Shown piece after piece: positions 11,688 through 20,871 of a DNA stretch of 64,000 bases. Location of the stretch: the NCBI RefSeq assembly GCF_024748615.1, contig NZ_CP087168.1:3906001-3970000 (forward strand). The letters are read 5' to 3'. This DNA is from Pseudomonas sp. B21-048. Lineage in GTDB: Bacteria; Pseudomonadota; Gammaproteobacteria; Pseudomonadales; Pseudomonadaceae. The position numbers and the translations under genes were made by a program. The notes beneath the pieces were generated by a model. The model did no database searches, was not told the origin of the DNA, and saw only the letters and a list, made by a program, of their open reading frames with translations. Positions within the stretch are counted from its first letter, which is position 1. Every line of letters starts with the position of its first letter.

Positions 11688-12977
11688 ATGGCTGACAAAA
11701 AAGCGCAGTTGATCATCGAGGGCGCAGCCCCCGTCGAGCTGCCCATTTTAACCGGCACCGTTGGTCCCGATGTTATCGACGTTCGGGGCCTGACGGCCAC
11801 GGGCCGTTTCACCTTTGACCCTGGTTTCATGTCGACAGCCTCTTGCGAGTCGAAGATCACCTATATCGACGGCGACAACGGCATTCTGCTGCACCGCGGC
11901 TACCCGATCGAACAGCTGGCTGAAAAGTCGGACTACCTGGAAACCTGCTACCTGCTGCTCAACGGCGAGCTGCCGACTGCAGAACAGAAGGCCCAGTTCG
12001 TCGGCACCGTGAAGAACCACACCATGGTTCACGAGCAGTTGAAGACCTTCTTCAACGGCTTCCGTCGCGACGCCCACCCGATGGCCGTCATGTGCGGCGT
12101 AGTGGGCGCCCTCTCGGCCTTCTACCACGATTCCCTCGACATCAATAACCCGCAGCATCGCGAAATCTCCGCGATCCGCCTGGTTGCCAAGATGCCGACC
12201 CTGGCCGCCATGGTTTACAAGTACTCCATGGGCCAACCCATGATGTACCCGCGCAACGACCTGTCGTACGCGGAAAACTTCCTGCACATGATGTTCAACA
12301 CCCCGTGCGAGATCAAACCGATCAGCCCGGTACTCGCCAAGGCCATGGACCGGATCTTCATCCTCCATGCCGACCACGAGCAAAACGCATCGACTTCTAC
12401 CGTACGTCTGGCCGGTTCGTCGGGCGCCAACCCGTTCGCCTGTATCGCCGCCGGTATCGCTGCACTGTGGGGCCCTGCCCACGGCGGTGCGAACGAAGCC
12501 GTTCTGACCATGCTTGACGAGATTGGCGATGTTTCGAACATCGACAAGTACATCGCCAAGGCCAAGGACAAGAACGATCCGTTCAAATTGATGGGCTTCG
12601 GTCACCGCGTTTACAAAAACCGCGACCCGCGCGCCACCGTCATGAAGCAGACTTGCGACGAAGTACTGAAAGAACTGGGCATCACCAACGATCCGCAACT
12701 CGAACTGGCCATGCGCCTGGAAGAGATCGCCCTGACCGACCCGTACTTCATCGAACGCTCGCTGTACCCGAACGTCGACTTCTACTCGGGGATCATCCTC
12801 AAGGCGATCGGCATTCCAACCAGCATGTTCACCGTAATCTTCGCTCTGGCGCGGACTGTCGGCTGGATCTCCCACTGGAAAGAAATGCTCTCCAGCCCAT
12901 ACAAGATTGGTCGTCCGCGCCAGTTGTACACCGGCTACGAGTCGCGTGATATCACCAAGCTGGAAGACCGCGAATAA
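11688..12977 (+). CDS. gltA: Citrate synthase
   Basis: Condenses oxaloacetate and acetyl-CoA at the entry of the TCA cycle. 429 residues, typical of the hexameric NADH-regulated type II enzyme of Gram-negative bacteria, with the N-terminal extension [19 protein letters not shown]. Catalytic histidines lie in [11 protein letters not shown] and [14 protein letters not shown], and the catalytic aspartate in NVDFYSG. The ATG follows an AGGAGG-type ribosome-binding site. It is transcribed away from sdhC and followed by an intrinsic terminator. Confidence 0.98.
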   Translation: MADKKAQLIIEGAAPVELPILTGTVGPDVIDVRGLTATGRFTFDPGFMSTASCESKITYIDGDNGILLHRGYPIEQLAEKSDYLETCYLLLNGELPTAEQKAQFVGTVKNHTMVHEQLKTFFNGFRRDAHPMAVMCGVVGALSAFYHDSLDINNPQHREISAIRLVAKMPTLAAMVYKYSMGQPMMYPRNDLSYAENFLHMMFNTPCEIKPISPVLAKAMDRIFILHADHEQNASTSTVRLAGSSGANPFACIAAGIAALWGPAHGGANEAVLTMLDEIGDVSNIDKYIAKAKDKNDPFKLMGFGHRVYKNRDPRATVMKQTCDEVLKELGITNDPQLELAMRLEEIALTDPYFIERSLYPNVDFYSGIILKAIGIPTSMFTVIFALARTVGWISHWKEMLSSPYKIGRPRQLYTGYESRDITKLEDRE

Positions 12978-13012
12978 GATCTGTCTTGCGATAACGTCTT
13001 GAGCTGTACCGG

Positions 13013-13046
13013 AAACGGCCTCTATTTGGATAGGGGCCGTTTTTGT
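13013..13046 (+). terminator. Intrinsic terminator of gltA
   Basis: AAACGGCC pairs with GGCCGTTT around a loop with its own CTAT/ATAG pairing, followed by a T-run (TTTTTGTTTG), 36 bp after the gltA stop. Confidence 0.88.
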
Positions 13047-13084
13047 TTGTGCCTGATGTTGAATGACACGGCGGCCTGAGGGCC

Positions 13085-13676
13085 GACCGGGCTCTTTGAT
13101 TGTGTACATATCCTTTTCTGCGGTAACGGCTGCTGGCGGTTCCGCTCTTACAGCGGGTCACTTTCGAAAAGCCTGCGCGGCCCGGCGGAAAGTAACCAAA
13201 GCGCTCTTGCCCCTTTCGTTCGGTGCCTCGCCCAGGCTCGGCATGCCCTCGCTCCGGTACTGCTCCGTGGGCCCGCCGCGATCGGCCATCCCTGGCCGTG
13301 CGCGGCTAACCTTCCCGGGATGTACCTAGCCCAACTGTGGGAGCCTGCTCGCGAAGCTGTTGATCTTGCCGTTGCTTTGGCTTTTGTTCTTGATCTGTTG
13401 CCCCTTTCCCAGAGGCCGAACGCAGGCGTTGCGTAGGGGGCACCGCGGCAAGGATGCCGCGGTAGCCGCCCCCGGCCATGGATGGCCGATGGCGGCGGGC
13501 CCCCGGAGCAATGCCGGAGTGAGGGCATGCCGAGCCTGGGCGAGGCACCGAATGGCGGGGCAAGACCTTTTGGTTACTTTTGGGGCGTTTGCCAAAAGTG
13601 ACCCGCTGTAAGAGCGGAACCATAAGTGGCCGTTACCGCAGAAACGGATATGTACTCGATCAAAGAGCCCGGTCGG
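13085..13676. repeat. Long inverted repeat, arms about 220 bp
   Basis: The arm at about 13085-13308 is the imperfect reverse complement of the arm at about 13453-13676, with about 145 bp between. Matching blocks include GAGCCCGGTCGG/CCGACCGGGCTC, CCGCTCTTACAGCGGGTCAC with its complement, GGTTACTTT, GCCTCGCCCAGGCTCGGCATG, and GGGCCCGCCGC. Short related copies of the end (CGGATATGTnnnnATCAAAG) recur at 13645 and 13746. The open frames across it are not gene-like. Sequence of this type is a dispersed intergenic repeat in pseudomonads from general knowledge; no transposase is present here. Confidence 0.85.
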
Positions 13677-13680
13677 ACTA

Positions 13681-13720
13681 TCAGGCCGCCTTCGCGGGCC
13701 AGCCTCGCTCCTACAAGGGG
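13681..13720. repeat. Single REP-type palindromic unit
   Basis: GGCCGCCTTCGCGGGCCAGCCTCGCTCCTAC sequence (spread over 13684-13714) matches the REP family seen elsewhere in the window at 18853 and 60658. It lies just outside the long inverted repeat. Confidence 0.65.
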
Positions 13721-13814
13721 CGATGCCAACCGGCGCTACTGCAAAAACGGATATGTCACGATCAAAGAACAGGCCTCCTCCGTGGAAAAACCATACAGAG
13801 TGCGATAACCGCCC

Positions 13815-13849
13815 AATAAAAAATGCCCCAATCTCTCGATCGGGGCATT
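13815..13849 (-). terminator. Intrinsic terminator of yjcH-actP
   Basis: AATGCCCC (13822-13829) pairs with GGGGCATT (13842-13849). Read on the minus strand it is followed by TTTTTTATT, 30 bp beyond the actP stop. Confidence 0.85.
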
Positions 13850-13878
13850 CGTTTTAACGCAGCTTATATATAGAAGCC

Positions 13879-15537
13879 TTAGTGCGAAACCGCCCCACTC
13901 GCCCCCAACCCGGTCTGCGAACGAACAAATTGCGGGAAGAACAGCGCCCGCTCGTTCACACCCTCGGCCGACTTGTCAGTGACCGAGAAGAACCAGATCC
14001 CCACGAACGCAATGGCCATAGAGAACAGCGCCGGGTATTCATACGGGAAGATCGCCTTCTCGTGACCCAGTATCTGCACCCAGATGGTTGGCCCCAGCAC
14101 CATCAAACCAACAGCACTGACCAGACCCAGCCAGCCGCCGATCATCGCACCACGAGTCGTCAGCTTCTTCCAGTACATGGAAAGCAGCAGCACCGGGAAG
14201 TTGCAGCTCGCCGCAATGGAGAACGCCAGGCCCACCATGAACGCGATGTTCTGCTTCTCGAACAGAATGCCCAGGCCAATCGCCAGCACCGCCAGAGCGA
14301 TGGTGGTGATTTTCGAGACACGGATCTCGTCCTTCTCGTTGGCCTTGCCCTTCTTGATCACACTGGCATACAGGTCATGGGACACCGCAGAAGCACCCGC
14401 CAGAGTCAGACCAGCCACCACCGCCAGGATGGTTGCGAACGCAACCGCCGAGATGAAGCCCAGGAAGATACTGCCACCCACCGCGTTGGCCAAATGCACC
14501 GCCGCCATGTTGTTGCCGCCCAACAGCGCGCCAGCCGCATCTTTAAAGACCGGGTTGGTGCTGACCAGCAGGATCGCGCCGAAGCCGATGATGAAGGTCA
14601 GGATGTAGAAGTAGCCAATGAAGCCGGTTGCATACAGCACGCTTTTACGCGCTTCTTTAGCGTCACTCACGGTGAAGAAACGCATCAGAATGTGCGGCAG
14701 GCCAGCGGTACCGAACATCAGCGCCAAGCCGAGGGAGAACGCCGAGATTGGATCTTTCACCAGGCCGCCGGGGCTCATGATCGCTTCACCTTTAGGGTGA
14801 ACCTTGATCGCCTCGGAGAACAGCGCGTTGAAGTCGAAATTGACGTGCTTCATCACCATCAGCGCCATGAACGAGGCACCGGACAGCAACAGCACCGCCT
14901 TGATGATCTGTACCCAAGTGGTCGCCAGCATGCCGCCGAACAGCACGTACATGCACATCAGGATACCGACCAGAATCACCGCTACGTGATAGTCGAGACC
15001 GAACAGCAGCTGAATCAGCTTGCCGGCACCGACCATTTGCGCAATCAGGTAGAACGCCACCACCACCAGCGAACCGCAGGCCGACAGCGAGCGGATCTGG
15101 GTCTGCCCGAGACGGTAAGACGCCACGTCGGCAAAGGTGTACTTGCCCAGGTTACGCAAGCGCTCGGCGATCAGGAACAGAATGATTGGCCAGCCCACCA
15201 GGAAGCCGATCGAGTAGATCAGGCCATCGTAGCCAGAGGTGAACACCAAGGCGGAAATGCCCAGGAAGGACGCCGCGGACATGTAGTCACCGGCAATCGC
15301 CAAGCCGTTCTGGAAACCAGTGATCTTGCCGCCCGCCGCATAGTAGTCGGCCGCCGAGTTGTTACGCTTGGATGCCCAATACGTGATGCACAGGGTTGCT
15401 CCCACGAACGCCACGAACATCAGGATCGCGGAAACGTTGAGCGGTTGCTTCTGTACCGCCCCCGTCAGGGCTTCAGCCGCCCAGGCGCCAGGTGCAAAGG
15501 CTGCGATGCTCAATAGAGCCATTAGACGCCGGATCAT
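13879..15537 (-). CDS. actP: Cation/acetate symporter ActP
   Basis: Sodium:solute symporter family (SSS) permease of 552 residues that imports acetate and related short monocarboxylates. It begins with a signal-like segment ending AWAAEALTG, then about 13 transmembrane helices, including the [23 protein letters not shown] segment that carries family-conserved residues. It overlaps the upstream DUF485 gene by 4 bp (ATGA). No acs gene is adjacent. The pairing of actP with a DUF485 gene is the usual arrangement. Confidence 0.94.
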   Translation of the reverse strand: MIRRLMALLSIAAFAPGAWAAEALTGAVQKQPLNVSAILMFVAFVGATLCITYWASKRNNSAADYYAAGGKITGFQNGLAIAGDYMSAASFLGISALVFTSGYDGLIYSIGFLVGWPIILFLIAERLRNLGKYTFADVASYRLGQTQIRSLSACGSLVVVAFYLIAQMVGAGKLIQLLFGLDYHVAVILVGILMCMYVLFGGMLATTWVQIIKAVLLLSGASFMALMVMKHVNFDFNALFSEAIKVHPKGEAIMSPGGLVKDPISAFSLGLALMFGTAGLPHILMRFFTVSDAKEARKSVLYATGFIGYFYILTFIIGFGAILLVSTNPVFKDAAGALLGGNNMAAVHLANAVGGSIFLGFISAVAFATILAVVAGLTLAGASAVSHDLYASVIKKGKANEKDEIRVSKITTIALAVLAIGLGILFEKQNIAFMVGLAFSIAASCNFPVLLLSMYWKKLTTRGAMIGGWLGLVSAVGLMVLGPTIWVQILGHEKAIFPYEYPALFSMAIAFVGIWFFSVTDKSAEGVNERALFFPQFVRSQTGLGASGAVSH

Positions 15538-15845
15538 TGCTGAGCCTCCTTGAGAATCGCATTGTTCAAGTCGTCGAATTCGCCGTTGGCGCGTCGCACG
15601 TAAATGCCCGTCAGGACAAAGGCCGAAACGATCAGCCCGACACCGATCGGAATGCCCCAGGTAATCGAAGATTCGGGATTGATTTTCGCGCCTAGAATAT
15701 GCGGCCCGTAAGCAATCAAAAGGATGAATCCGGCGTACAGCCCAAGCATGATCGCTGAAAGAATCCAGGCGAATCGTTCTCTCTTGCTGACCAGCTCTTT
15801 GAAGCGCGAGCTGTTTTGAATCGAGAGGTAAATGCTGTCGTTCAT
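15534..15845 (-). CDS. yjcH: DUF485 inner-membrane protein (YjcH family)
   Basis: 103 residues with two transmembrane helices (about 27-49 and 63-86). Matches the small YjcH/DUF485 proteins encoded with acetate permeases; the biochemical role is not established. The ATG at 15845 ([15 protein letters not shown]) is taken as the start because the 15 extra residues of the longer frame are not family-like. It is the first gene of the yjcH-actP unit and overlaps actP. Confidence 0.88.
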   Translation of the reverse strand: MNDSIYLSIQNSSRFKELVSKRERFAWILSAIMLGLYAGFILLIAYGPHILGAKINPESSITWGIPIGVGLIVSAFVLTGIYVRRANGEFDDLNNAILKEAQQ

Positions 15846-15955
15846 TGTTTTTATCCTCGCAGCACAGATTTGAGTTGGAACGTGATCCACTCTATGCGGC
15901 TGCCGGACAGGTTCCAGACGACCTTAGTATTAGAACGACATGACGGTTTCCCTCT

Positions 15956-16025
15956 CTGTAGGAGCACGGCTTGCCGGCGATAGCGATCTTGAGGGCGCCT
16001 TCGCCGGCAAGCCGTGCTCCTACAG
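15956..16025. repeat. REP doublet with perfect 25-bp arms
   Basis: CTGTAGGAGCACGGCTTGCC (continuing GGCGA) at 15956-15980 is repeated as an exact reverse complement at 16001-16025, with a 20-bp spacer. It lies between yjcH and betX on a stretch with no genes. GTAGGAGC ends are typical of Pseudomonas REP elements. Confidence 0.9.
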
Positions 16026-16032
16026 AAAAGCA

Positions 16033-16064
16033 AAAGGCCCCTTGGCATTTACGCCAAGGGGCCT
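16033..16064 (-). terminator. Intrinsic terminator after the betaine-binding protein gene
   Basis: A 12-bp perfect stem AGGCCCCTTGGC/GCCAAGGGGCCT with a 6-nt loop. On the minus strand it is followed by TTTTGCTTTT, 33 bp after the betX stop. Confidence 0.9.
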
Positions 16065-16096
16065 CGAGAGGCACTGACTAGACACTTCAGGTCAAA

Positions 16097-16948
16097 TCAT
16101 TTGGTCCAGTCGGCAACGCGATCCGGGTGTTTGGCCACCCAATCCTTCGCTGCGGCTTCAGGCTTGGCACCCTCCTGAATCGCCAACATGACCTCGCCGA
16201 TTTCGTCTTTCGACGCCCACTGGAAGTTCTTCAGGAACTTCGCCACTTCCGGCGCTTTGGCGTCCAGGCCTTTGCTGCCAATGCTGTTCACGGTTTCAGC
16301 CGCGCCATAAACGCCTTTCGGATCTTCCAGGAAACGCAGTTTCCACTTGGCGAACATCCAGTGCGGCACCCAACCGGTGACGGCAATGGATTCGTTTTTC
16401 TTCTCGGCACGGGTCAGCTCGGCAATCATGCCGGCGCCGGAACTGGCCTTGAGGGTGTAGCCGTCCAGGCCATAGTCCTTGATCGCCTGCTCGGACTTGA
16501 GCATCACGCCTGAACCGGCATCAATACCGACAATACGATTTTTGAAGCTGTCGTCGGTTTTCAGATCGGCAATAGACTTGGCCTTGACGTACTCCGGCAC
16601 GATCAGACCGATTTTTGCATCCTTGAAGTTCGGGCCGTAATCGACGACCTGATCCTTGTTCTTGGTCCAGTATTCACCGTGGGTCACGGGCAGCCACGCC
16701 GACAGCATGGCGTCGAGTTTGCCAGTGGCCACGCCCTGCCACATGATCCCGGTGGCAACCGCTTGCAGCTTCACGTCATAACCGAGTTTCTGCCGGATCA
16801 CCTCGGCAGCCACGTTGGTCGTGGCAACACTGTCCGACCAACCGTCTACATAACCGATCGTCACTGCCTTGCCTTCAGCGCTGGCCACCGTAGAGCTGAT
16901 CGCCAGCACCAACGCGGCACCTGCGCCCAAGAGTCGTCGCATCTTCAT
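16097..16948 (-). CDS. betX: Glycine betaine/quaternary-amine ABC transporter substrate-binding protein, BetX-like
   Basis: Periplasmic OpuAC-family binding protein, 283 residues. It has a signal peptide ending SSTVASA|EGK and the family motif GYVDGWSDSVATTNVAAEVI. Aromatic residues for a quaternary-amine box are visible (GWSDS, MWQG, AWLPVTHGEYW, GWVPHWMFAKW). The ATG at 16948 has GGGGAAG 5 nt upstream; a longer frame is rejected for lack of a signal peptide. No permease or ATPase gene is adjacent. The order actP-DUF485-binding protein is the one I recall around betX in P. aeruginosa, so this orphan protein probably works with a Cbc-type transporter encoded elsewhere. The exact ligand is inferred. 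Confidence 0.8.
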   Translation of the reverse strand: MKMRRLLGAGAALVLAISSTVASAEGKAVTIGYVDGWSDSVATTNVAAEVIRQKLGYDVKLQAVATGIMWQGVATGKLDAMLSAWLPVTHGEYWTKNKDQVVDYGPNFKDAKIGLIVPEYVKAKSIADLKTDDSFKNRIVGIDAGSGVMLKSEQAIKDYGLDGYTLKASSGAGMIAELTRAEKKNESIAVTGWVPHWMFAKWKLRFLEDPKGVYGAAETVNSIGSKGLDAKAPEVAKFLKNFQWASKDEIGEVMLAIQEGAKPEAAAKDWVAKHPDRVADWTK

Positions 16949-17276
16949 CGTTGCTTCCCCGAAAGTGCTGCGCTCGACGGATGCCGAGTCGCTCAACGTA
17001 TTGTTATGGTGCACAGCGCCCCCATCACGCCTCACTGCAAATTCGTTCAAACATCAGCGGAGTACTGACGATTGGATGATCAACCTGACGCCCACGACGA
17101 CCTGCTCTGCCAGCGACCTCAAGGCATCGAGAAACGACATCAGAAGGCCATTAATTGCAACCGTCGCAACTCCATCCGCCACCCCGCCCGAACTTTGCAT
17201 GTCAAAATCATGCAGGCCACCAAGCGCGGGACAAATGCGGGTAACATGCGCGGCTTTGTTCCTAGACGGCCTGACC
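16949..17276. other. Divergent region between betX and the GH17 gene
   Basis: 328 bp that must hold both promoters. I see no repeat, terminator or convincing operator in it. In-frame ATGs at 17235 and 17277 leave the exact GH17 start open. Confidence 0.5.
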
Positions 17277-18830
17277 ATGCCCGCGACATCCCGTTTTCCT
17301 TTTTTTGCTTATTTATTTGCCTGCCTGCTGGGGCTTTTTGCCCTCGGTGGCTTCTGGTATGGACTCGGCAAACCGGTGATCCTGCCGGACGTGGCCAGCG
17401 CGACGCACAAGCTGCAATGCGCCTCCTACACCCCGTTCGACAAAGACCAATCGCCGTTCGATGTGCCGTTCAAATTGCGCCCCGAGCGCATGGACGCCGA
17501 CCTCGCGCTGCTGGCCACCCGTTTCGAATGCATCCGCACCTACTCCATGACCGGCCTTGAGGCCCTGCCCGATCTGGCACGCAAGCACGGCTTGAAGTTG
17601 ATGATTGGCGCCTGGGTCAACAGCAACCCGGTGGACACGGCCAAGGAAGTCGACCTGTTGATTGCCTCAGCCAATGCCAACGCCGATGTAGTGACCTCGG
17701 TGATCGTAGGTAACGAAACCCTGCTGCGCAAGGAAGTCACCGGCACGCAATTGGTCACGCTGATCAATAGAGTCAAAAGCCAGGTCAAACAGCCGGTGAC
17801 CTACGCCGACGTCTGGGAGTTCTGGCTCAAACATCCCGAAGTCGCCCCGGCGGTGGACTTTTTGACCATCCATTTGCTGCCGTACTGGGAAGACAATCCG
17901 TCGAACATCGACGCCGCACTGCAGCATGTGGCCGAAGTGCGCCAGGTGTTTGGCAACAAATTTGCGCCCAAGGACGTGATGATTGGCGAAACCGGCTGGC
18001 CAAGCGAAGGCCGTCAGCGTGAAACTGCGCTGCCGAGCCGGGTCAATGAAGCCAAGTTCATTCGTAGCTTTGTGATCATGGCCGAGCAGCAAGGCTGGCA
18101 TTACAACCTGATTGAGGCGTTCGACCAGCCCTGGAAGCGCGCCAGCGAAGGTGCGGTCGGGGGTTATTGGGGATTGTTCGACGCCGATCGCCAGGACAAG
18201 GGCGTACTCGCCGGGCCAGTCTCGAATGTGCCGTACTGGTCGCAATGGCTGGCAGTGGGTGGATTGATCTTCATCGGCACGCTGATCCTCGGCGGTCGCG
18301 TACGCAGCACCCGCGCGGCGTTGGTGCTGCCATTGCTGGGTGCCCTGGCGGCCTGTTCGATTGGCGCTTGGGGTGACCTGGCCCGCGTCACCACACGATT
18401 TGCCGGTGAATGGCTGTGGGTCGTCTTGCTGACAGGATTGAATCTGTGGGTGCTGGCCCATGCCGCGCTAACGTTGAGCGCCCGTACCGGCTGGCGTGAA
18501 CGTGCCTTTAATGTACTGGAACGTCGGGCCGGCTGGTGTCTGACAGCGGCAGGTTTTGCCGCGGCGGTGATGATGCTGGAACTGGTGTTCGACCCGCGTT
18601 ATCGCAGCTTCCCGAGTGTCGCGCTCATCCTGCCGGCGCTGGTGTATCTGTGCCGCCCGGTCAGCGTGCCGCGCCGGGAAATCGCCGTTCTGACCTTCAT
18701 CATCGGCGCCGGCATTGCGCCGCAGCTGTATCAAGAAGGTTTGCAGAACCAGCAGGCTTGGGGCTGGGCGCTGGCGAGTGGGTTGATGGTGGCGGCGTTG
18801 TGGCGCTGCTTGCGGGTTCGCAAGGGCTGA
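17277..18830 (+). CDS. Membrane-bound glycoside hydrolase family 17 protein (beta-1,3-glucan active)
   Basis: 517 residues from the ATG at 17277. One N-terminal transmembrane segment (about 8-30) is followed by a periplasmic GH17 catalytic domain (about 45-320) with the acid/base Glu147 in VIVGNETLL and the nucleophile Glu238 in MIGETGWPSEGRQ. The C-terminal 190 residues hold about six further transmembrane helices. Proteobacterial GH17 proteins of this layout are known as beta-1,3-glucan transferases or hydrolases, probably linked to osmoregulated periplasmic or exported glucan. No separate glycosyltransferase gene lies beside it. An ATG at 17235 in frame is an alternative start. Confidence 0.85.
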   Translation: MPATSRFPFFAYLFACLLGLFALGGFWYGLGKPVILPDVASATHKLQCASYTPFDKDQSPFDVPFKLRPERMDADLALLATRFECIRTYSMTGLEALPDLARKHGLKLMIGAWVNSNPVDTAKEVDLLIASANANADVVTSVIVGNETLLRKEVTGTQLVTLINRVKSQVKQPVTYADVWEFWLKHPEVAPAVDFLTIHLLPYWEDNPSNIDAALQHVAEVRQVFGNKFAPKDVMIGETGWPSEGRQRETALPSRVNEAKFIRSFVIMAEQQGWHYNLIEAFDQPWKRASEGAVGGYWGLFDADRQDKGVLAGPVSNVPYWSQWLAVGGLIFIGTLILGGRVRSTRAALVLPLLGALAACSIGAWGDLARVTTRFAGEWLWVVLLTGLNLWVLAHAALTLSARTGWRERAFNVLERRAGWCLTAAGFAAAVMMLELVFDPRYRSFPSVALILPALVYLCRPVSVPRREIAVLTFIIGAGIAPQLYQEGLQNQQAWGWALASGLMVAALWRCLRVRKG

Positions 18831-18852
18831 TCTTTAGCGTGCTTGTGGGCCT

Positions 18853-18972
18853 CTTCGCGGGCAAGTCGGATCGCCGCATCGCTCGCTCCTACAGTGTTGC
18901 GTCGATTTCATTATTTATGAACGACTCAAACTGTAGGAGCGAGCGATGCGGCGATCCGACTTGCCCGCGAAG
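18853..18972. repeat. REP doublet with perfect 42-bp arms
   Basis: The 42 bp at 18853-18894 (starting CTTCGCGGGCAAGTCGGATC) recur as an exact reverse complement at 18931-18972, separated by a 36-bp AT-rich spacer. It lies between the convergent GH17 and small membrane protein genes, where it may also act as a transcription block. Confidence 0.92.
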
Positions 18973-18980
18973 GCTGCCCA

Positions 18981-19349
18981 TCAGGAGCTACGGGACGCCC
19001 GGACCAGTCGCAAAGCCGCAATCACCACCGCAAACACCGCCAACGTGGTGGTGTACAACGCCAGCGCCGGCAACCCGAACACCAGCGCCAGCACCGCCAG
19101 CCACCACCCCGCTCGTCCCGGTAGCACAAAACCGATCACGGCAGCGACCACTGCCGACCAGCCCAGCACCTTGAAATGAATCATCAAGCCCAGGTTCGAG
19201 CGAATCTGGCATTCCCAACGACTGACCTCATCCACGCAGATGCCAACCCATTGCGCATCCTCCATGAAGCCATAACGCGCGCCATAACTGGCGGCCAGCC
19301 ATAACGGCAGAAGAACGAGCAACAGGATCACGGGCAGACGGCGGGACAT
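18981..19349 (-). CDS. Small hydrophobic membrane protein of unknown function
   Basis: 122 residues with a hydrophobic N-terminal segment (about 4-22), a short soluble loop with two cysteines (GICVDEVSRWECQIR), and two or three further transmembrane helices (about 57-115). I recognise no family. The ATG at 19349 has GGAG about 7 nt upstream. It is convergent with GH17 across the REP pair and divergent from the hydrolase-mlaA unit. Confidence 0.75.
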   Translation of the reverse strand: MSRRLPVILLLVLLPLWLAASYGARYGFMEDAQWVGICVDEVSRWECQIRSNLGLMIHFKVLGWSAVVAAVIGFVLPGRAGWWLAVLALVFGLPALALYTTTLAVFAVVIAALRLVRASRSS

Positions 19350-19572
19350 GAAACACTCCAATAAACGAAATCGGCGGCCAGCTTAATCTCCCGACAGCCT
19401 TACGCAAGCGCTAACAACAGTTAACTGGCCAGCCAATCACTGCAAAGTGTATCGTCCAGCTACCGTTGCTCCGAAATCAGGCCTGTTTGGTTCCAGTCAT
19501 GGCACTTTGGCGCAAATCCTGTGGTCATAGCCTGCGAACTTCATTGCGCACCTTCCTCTAAGGGATCTAGTC

Positions 19573-20871
19573 ATGCTCCGTTCCTTGCGCTGCGCCGCCC
19601 TGTTTGGCGGCTTGTTTTTAAGTGCGTCCGCGCTGGCGGCCGACATTGATGCCGCCAGTTACGGCTACCCCCTGACCAACCCGTTCGAGGCGACCATCGC
19701 CACGACACCGCCGGAGTTACGCCCGGAATTGCCGCTGGACGACGATATCAATCAGGAGGATCGCAGCGTCACATTGCGCCCGGAGCGTGAATTCAGCCTG
19801 CCGGACAACTTCTGGCCGGTGAAGAAACTCACCTACCGCATCGCCACGCAAGATCAAGCGGCACCGTTGATCTTCCTGATCTCCGGCACCGGTGCACGCT
19901 ATGACAGCACCCTCAACGAGTACCTGAAAAAGCTCTACTACAAGGCCGGCTATCACGTGGTGCAGCTGTCGTCGCCGACCAGCTTCGACTTCATGACCGC
20001 CGCTTCGCGCTTCGCCACCCCCGGCGTGACCAAGGAAGATGCCGAAGACATGTACCGGGTGATGCAGGCCGTGCGGGCGCAGAATCCGAAACTGCCGGTC
20101 ACCGACTATTTCCTGACCGGTTACAGCCTCGGCGCCCTGGATGCGGCATTTGTGGCGCACCTGGATGAAACCCGTCGCAGCTTCAATTTCAAGAAAGTCT
20201 TGCTGCTCAACCCGCCGGTCAACCTTTACACCTCGGTCACCAATCTGGACAAGCTTGTCCAGACAGAAGTGAAGGGTATCAACAACACCACCACCTTCTA
20301 TGAGCTGGTACTGGACAAACTGACCCGCTACTTCCAACAGAAGGGCTACATCGACCTCAACGATGCCCTGCTCTATGACTTCCAGCAGTCCAAGCAGCAC
20401 TTGAGCAACGAGCAGATGGCCATGCTGATTGGCACTTCGTTCCGTTTCTCGGCGGCCGACATTGCCTTCACCTCGGACCTGATCAACCGCCGCGGCCTGA
20501 TCACGCCACCGAAATACCCGATCACCGAAGGCACCACCCTCACGCCGTTCCTCAAACGCGCGCTGCAATGCGACTTCGACTGCTACCTGACCGAACAGGT
20601 CATCCCGATGTGGCGTGCCCGCACCGATGGCGGCAGCCTGCTGCAACTGATCGATCAGGTCAGCCTGTATGCGCTCAAGGACTACCTGCACGACAGCCCG
20701 AAAATCGCCGTCATGCACAACGCCGACGACGTGATCCTCGGCCCTGGCGACCTGGGGTTCCTGCGCCGTACCTTCGGCGACCGTTTGACTGTTTATCCAT
20801 TGGGCGGCCATTGCGGCAACCTCAACTATCGCGTCAACAGCGACGCCATGCTGGAGTTTTTCCGTGGCTAA
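19573..20871 (+). CDS. Exported alpha/beta-hydrolase-fold protein, partner of MlaA
   Basis: 432 residues with a signal peptide ending SASALA|AD. A probable catalytic triad can be read: Ser185 in the GYSLGA nucleophile elbow, Asp385/386 in HNADDVIL, and His413 in GGHCGN, giving a serine hydrolase acting in the periplasm. Two cysteine residues (CDFDCY) could form a disulfide. The substrate is unknown. The stop overlaps the start of the mlaA gene by 8 bp, so the two are translated together; a lipid or acyl ester substrate is inferred from that link. Similar proteins are sometimes wrongly labelled as kinases in databases. Confidence 0.75.
   Translation: MLRSLRCAALFGGLFLSASALAADIDAASYGYPLTNPFEATIATTPPELRPELPLDDDINQEDRSVTLRPEREFSLPDNFWPVKKLTYRIATQDQAAPLIFLISGTGARYDSTLNEYLKKLYYKAGYHVVQLSSPTSFDFMTAASRFATPGVTKEDAEDMYRVMQAVRAQNPKLPVTDYFLTGYSLGALDAAFVAHLDETRRSFNFKKVLLLNPPVNLYTSVTNLDKLVQTEVKGINNTTTFYELVLDKLTRYFQQKGYIDLNDALLYDFQQSKQHLSNEQMAMLIGTSFRFSAADIAFTSDLINRRGLITPPKYPITEGTTLTPFLKRALQCDFDCYLTEQVIPMWRARTDGGSLLQLIDQVSLYALKDYLHDSPKIAVMHNADDVILGPGDLGFLRRTFGDRLTVYPLGGHCGNLNYRVNSDAMLEFFRG

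Noticed and set aside
13148..13623. Several open frames of 60-126 codons in the long inverted repeat
   Set aside because: They are mirrored between the arms, so they come from repeat structure rather than coding; no start context.
13085..13720. Possible CRISPR array or phage attachment site
   Set aside because: The repeats are inverted, not regularly spaced direct repeats, and there are no cas, integrase or tRNA sequences.
19573..20871. Reading the MlaA-linked protein as a serine/threonine kinase
   Set aside because: No kinase motifs; GYSLGA with a following Asp and His fit an alpha/beta-hydrolase.
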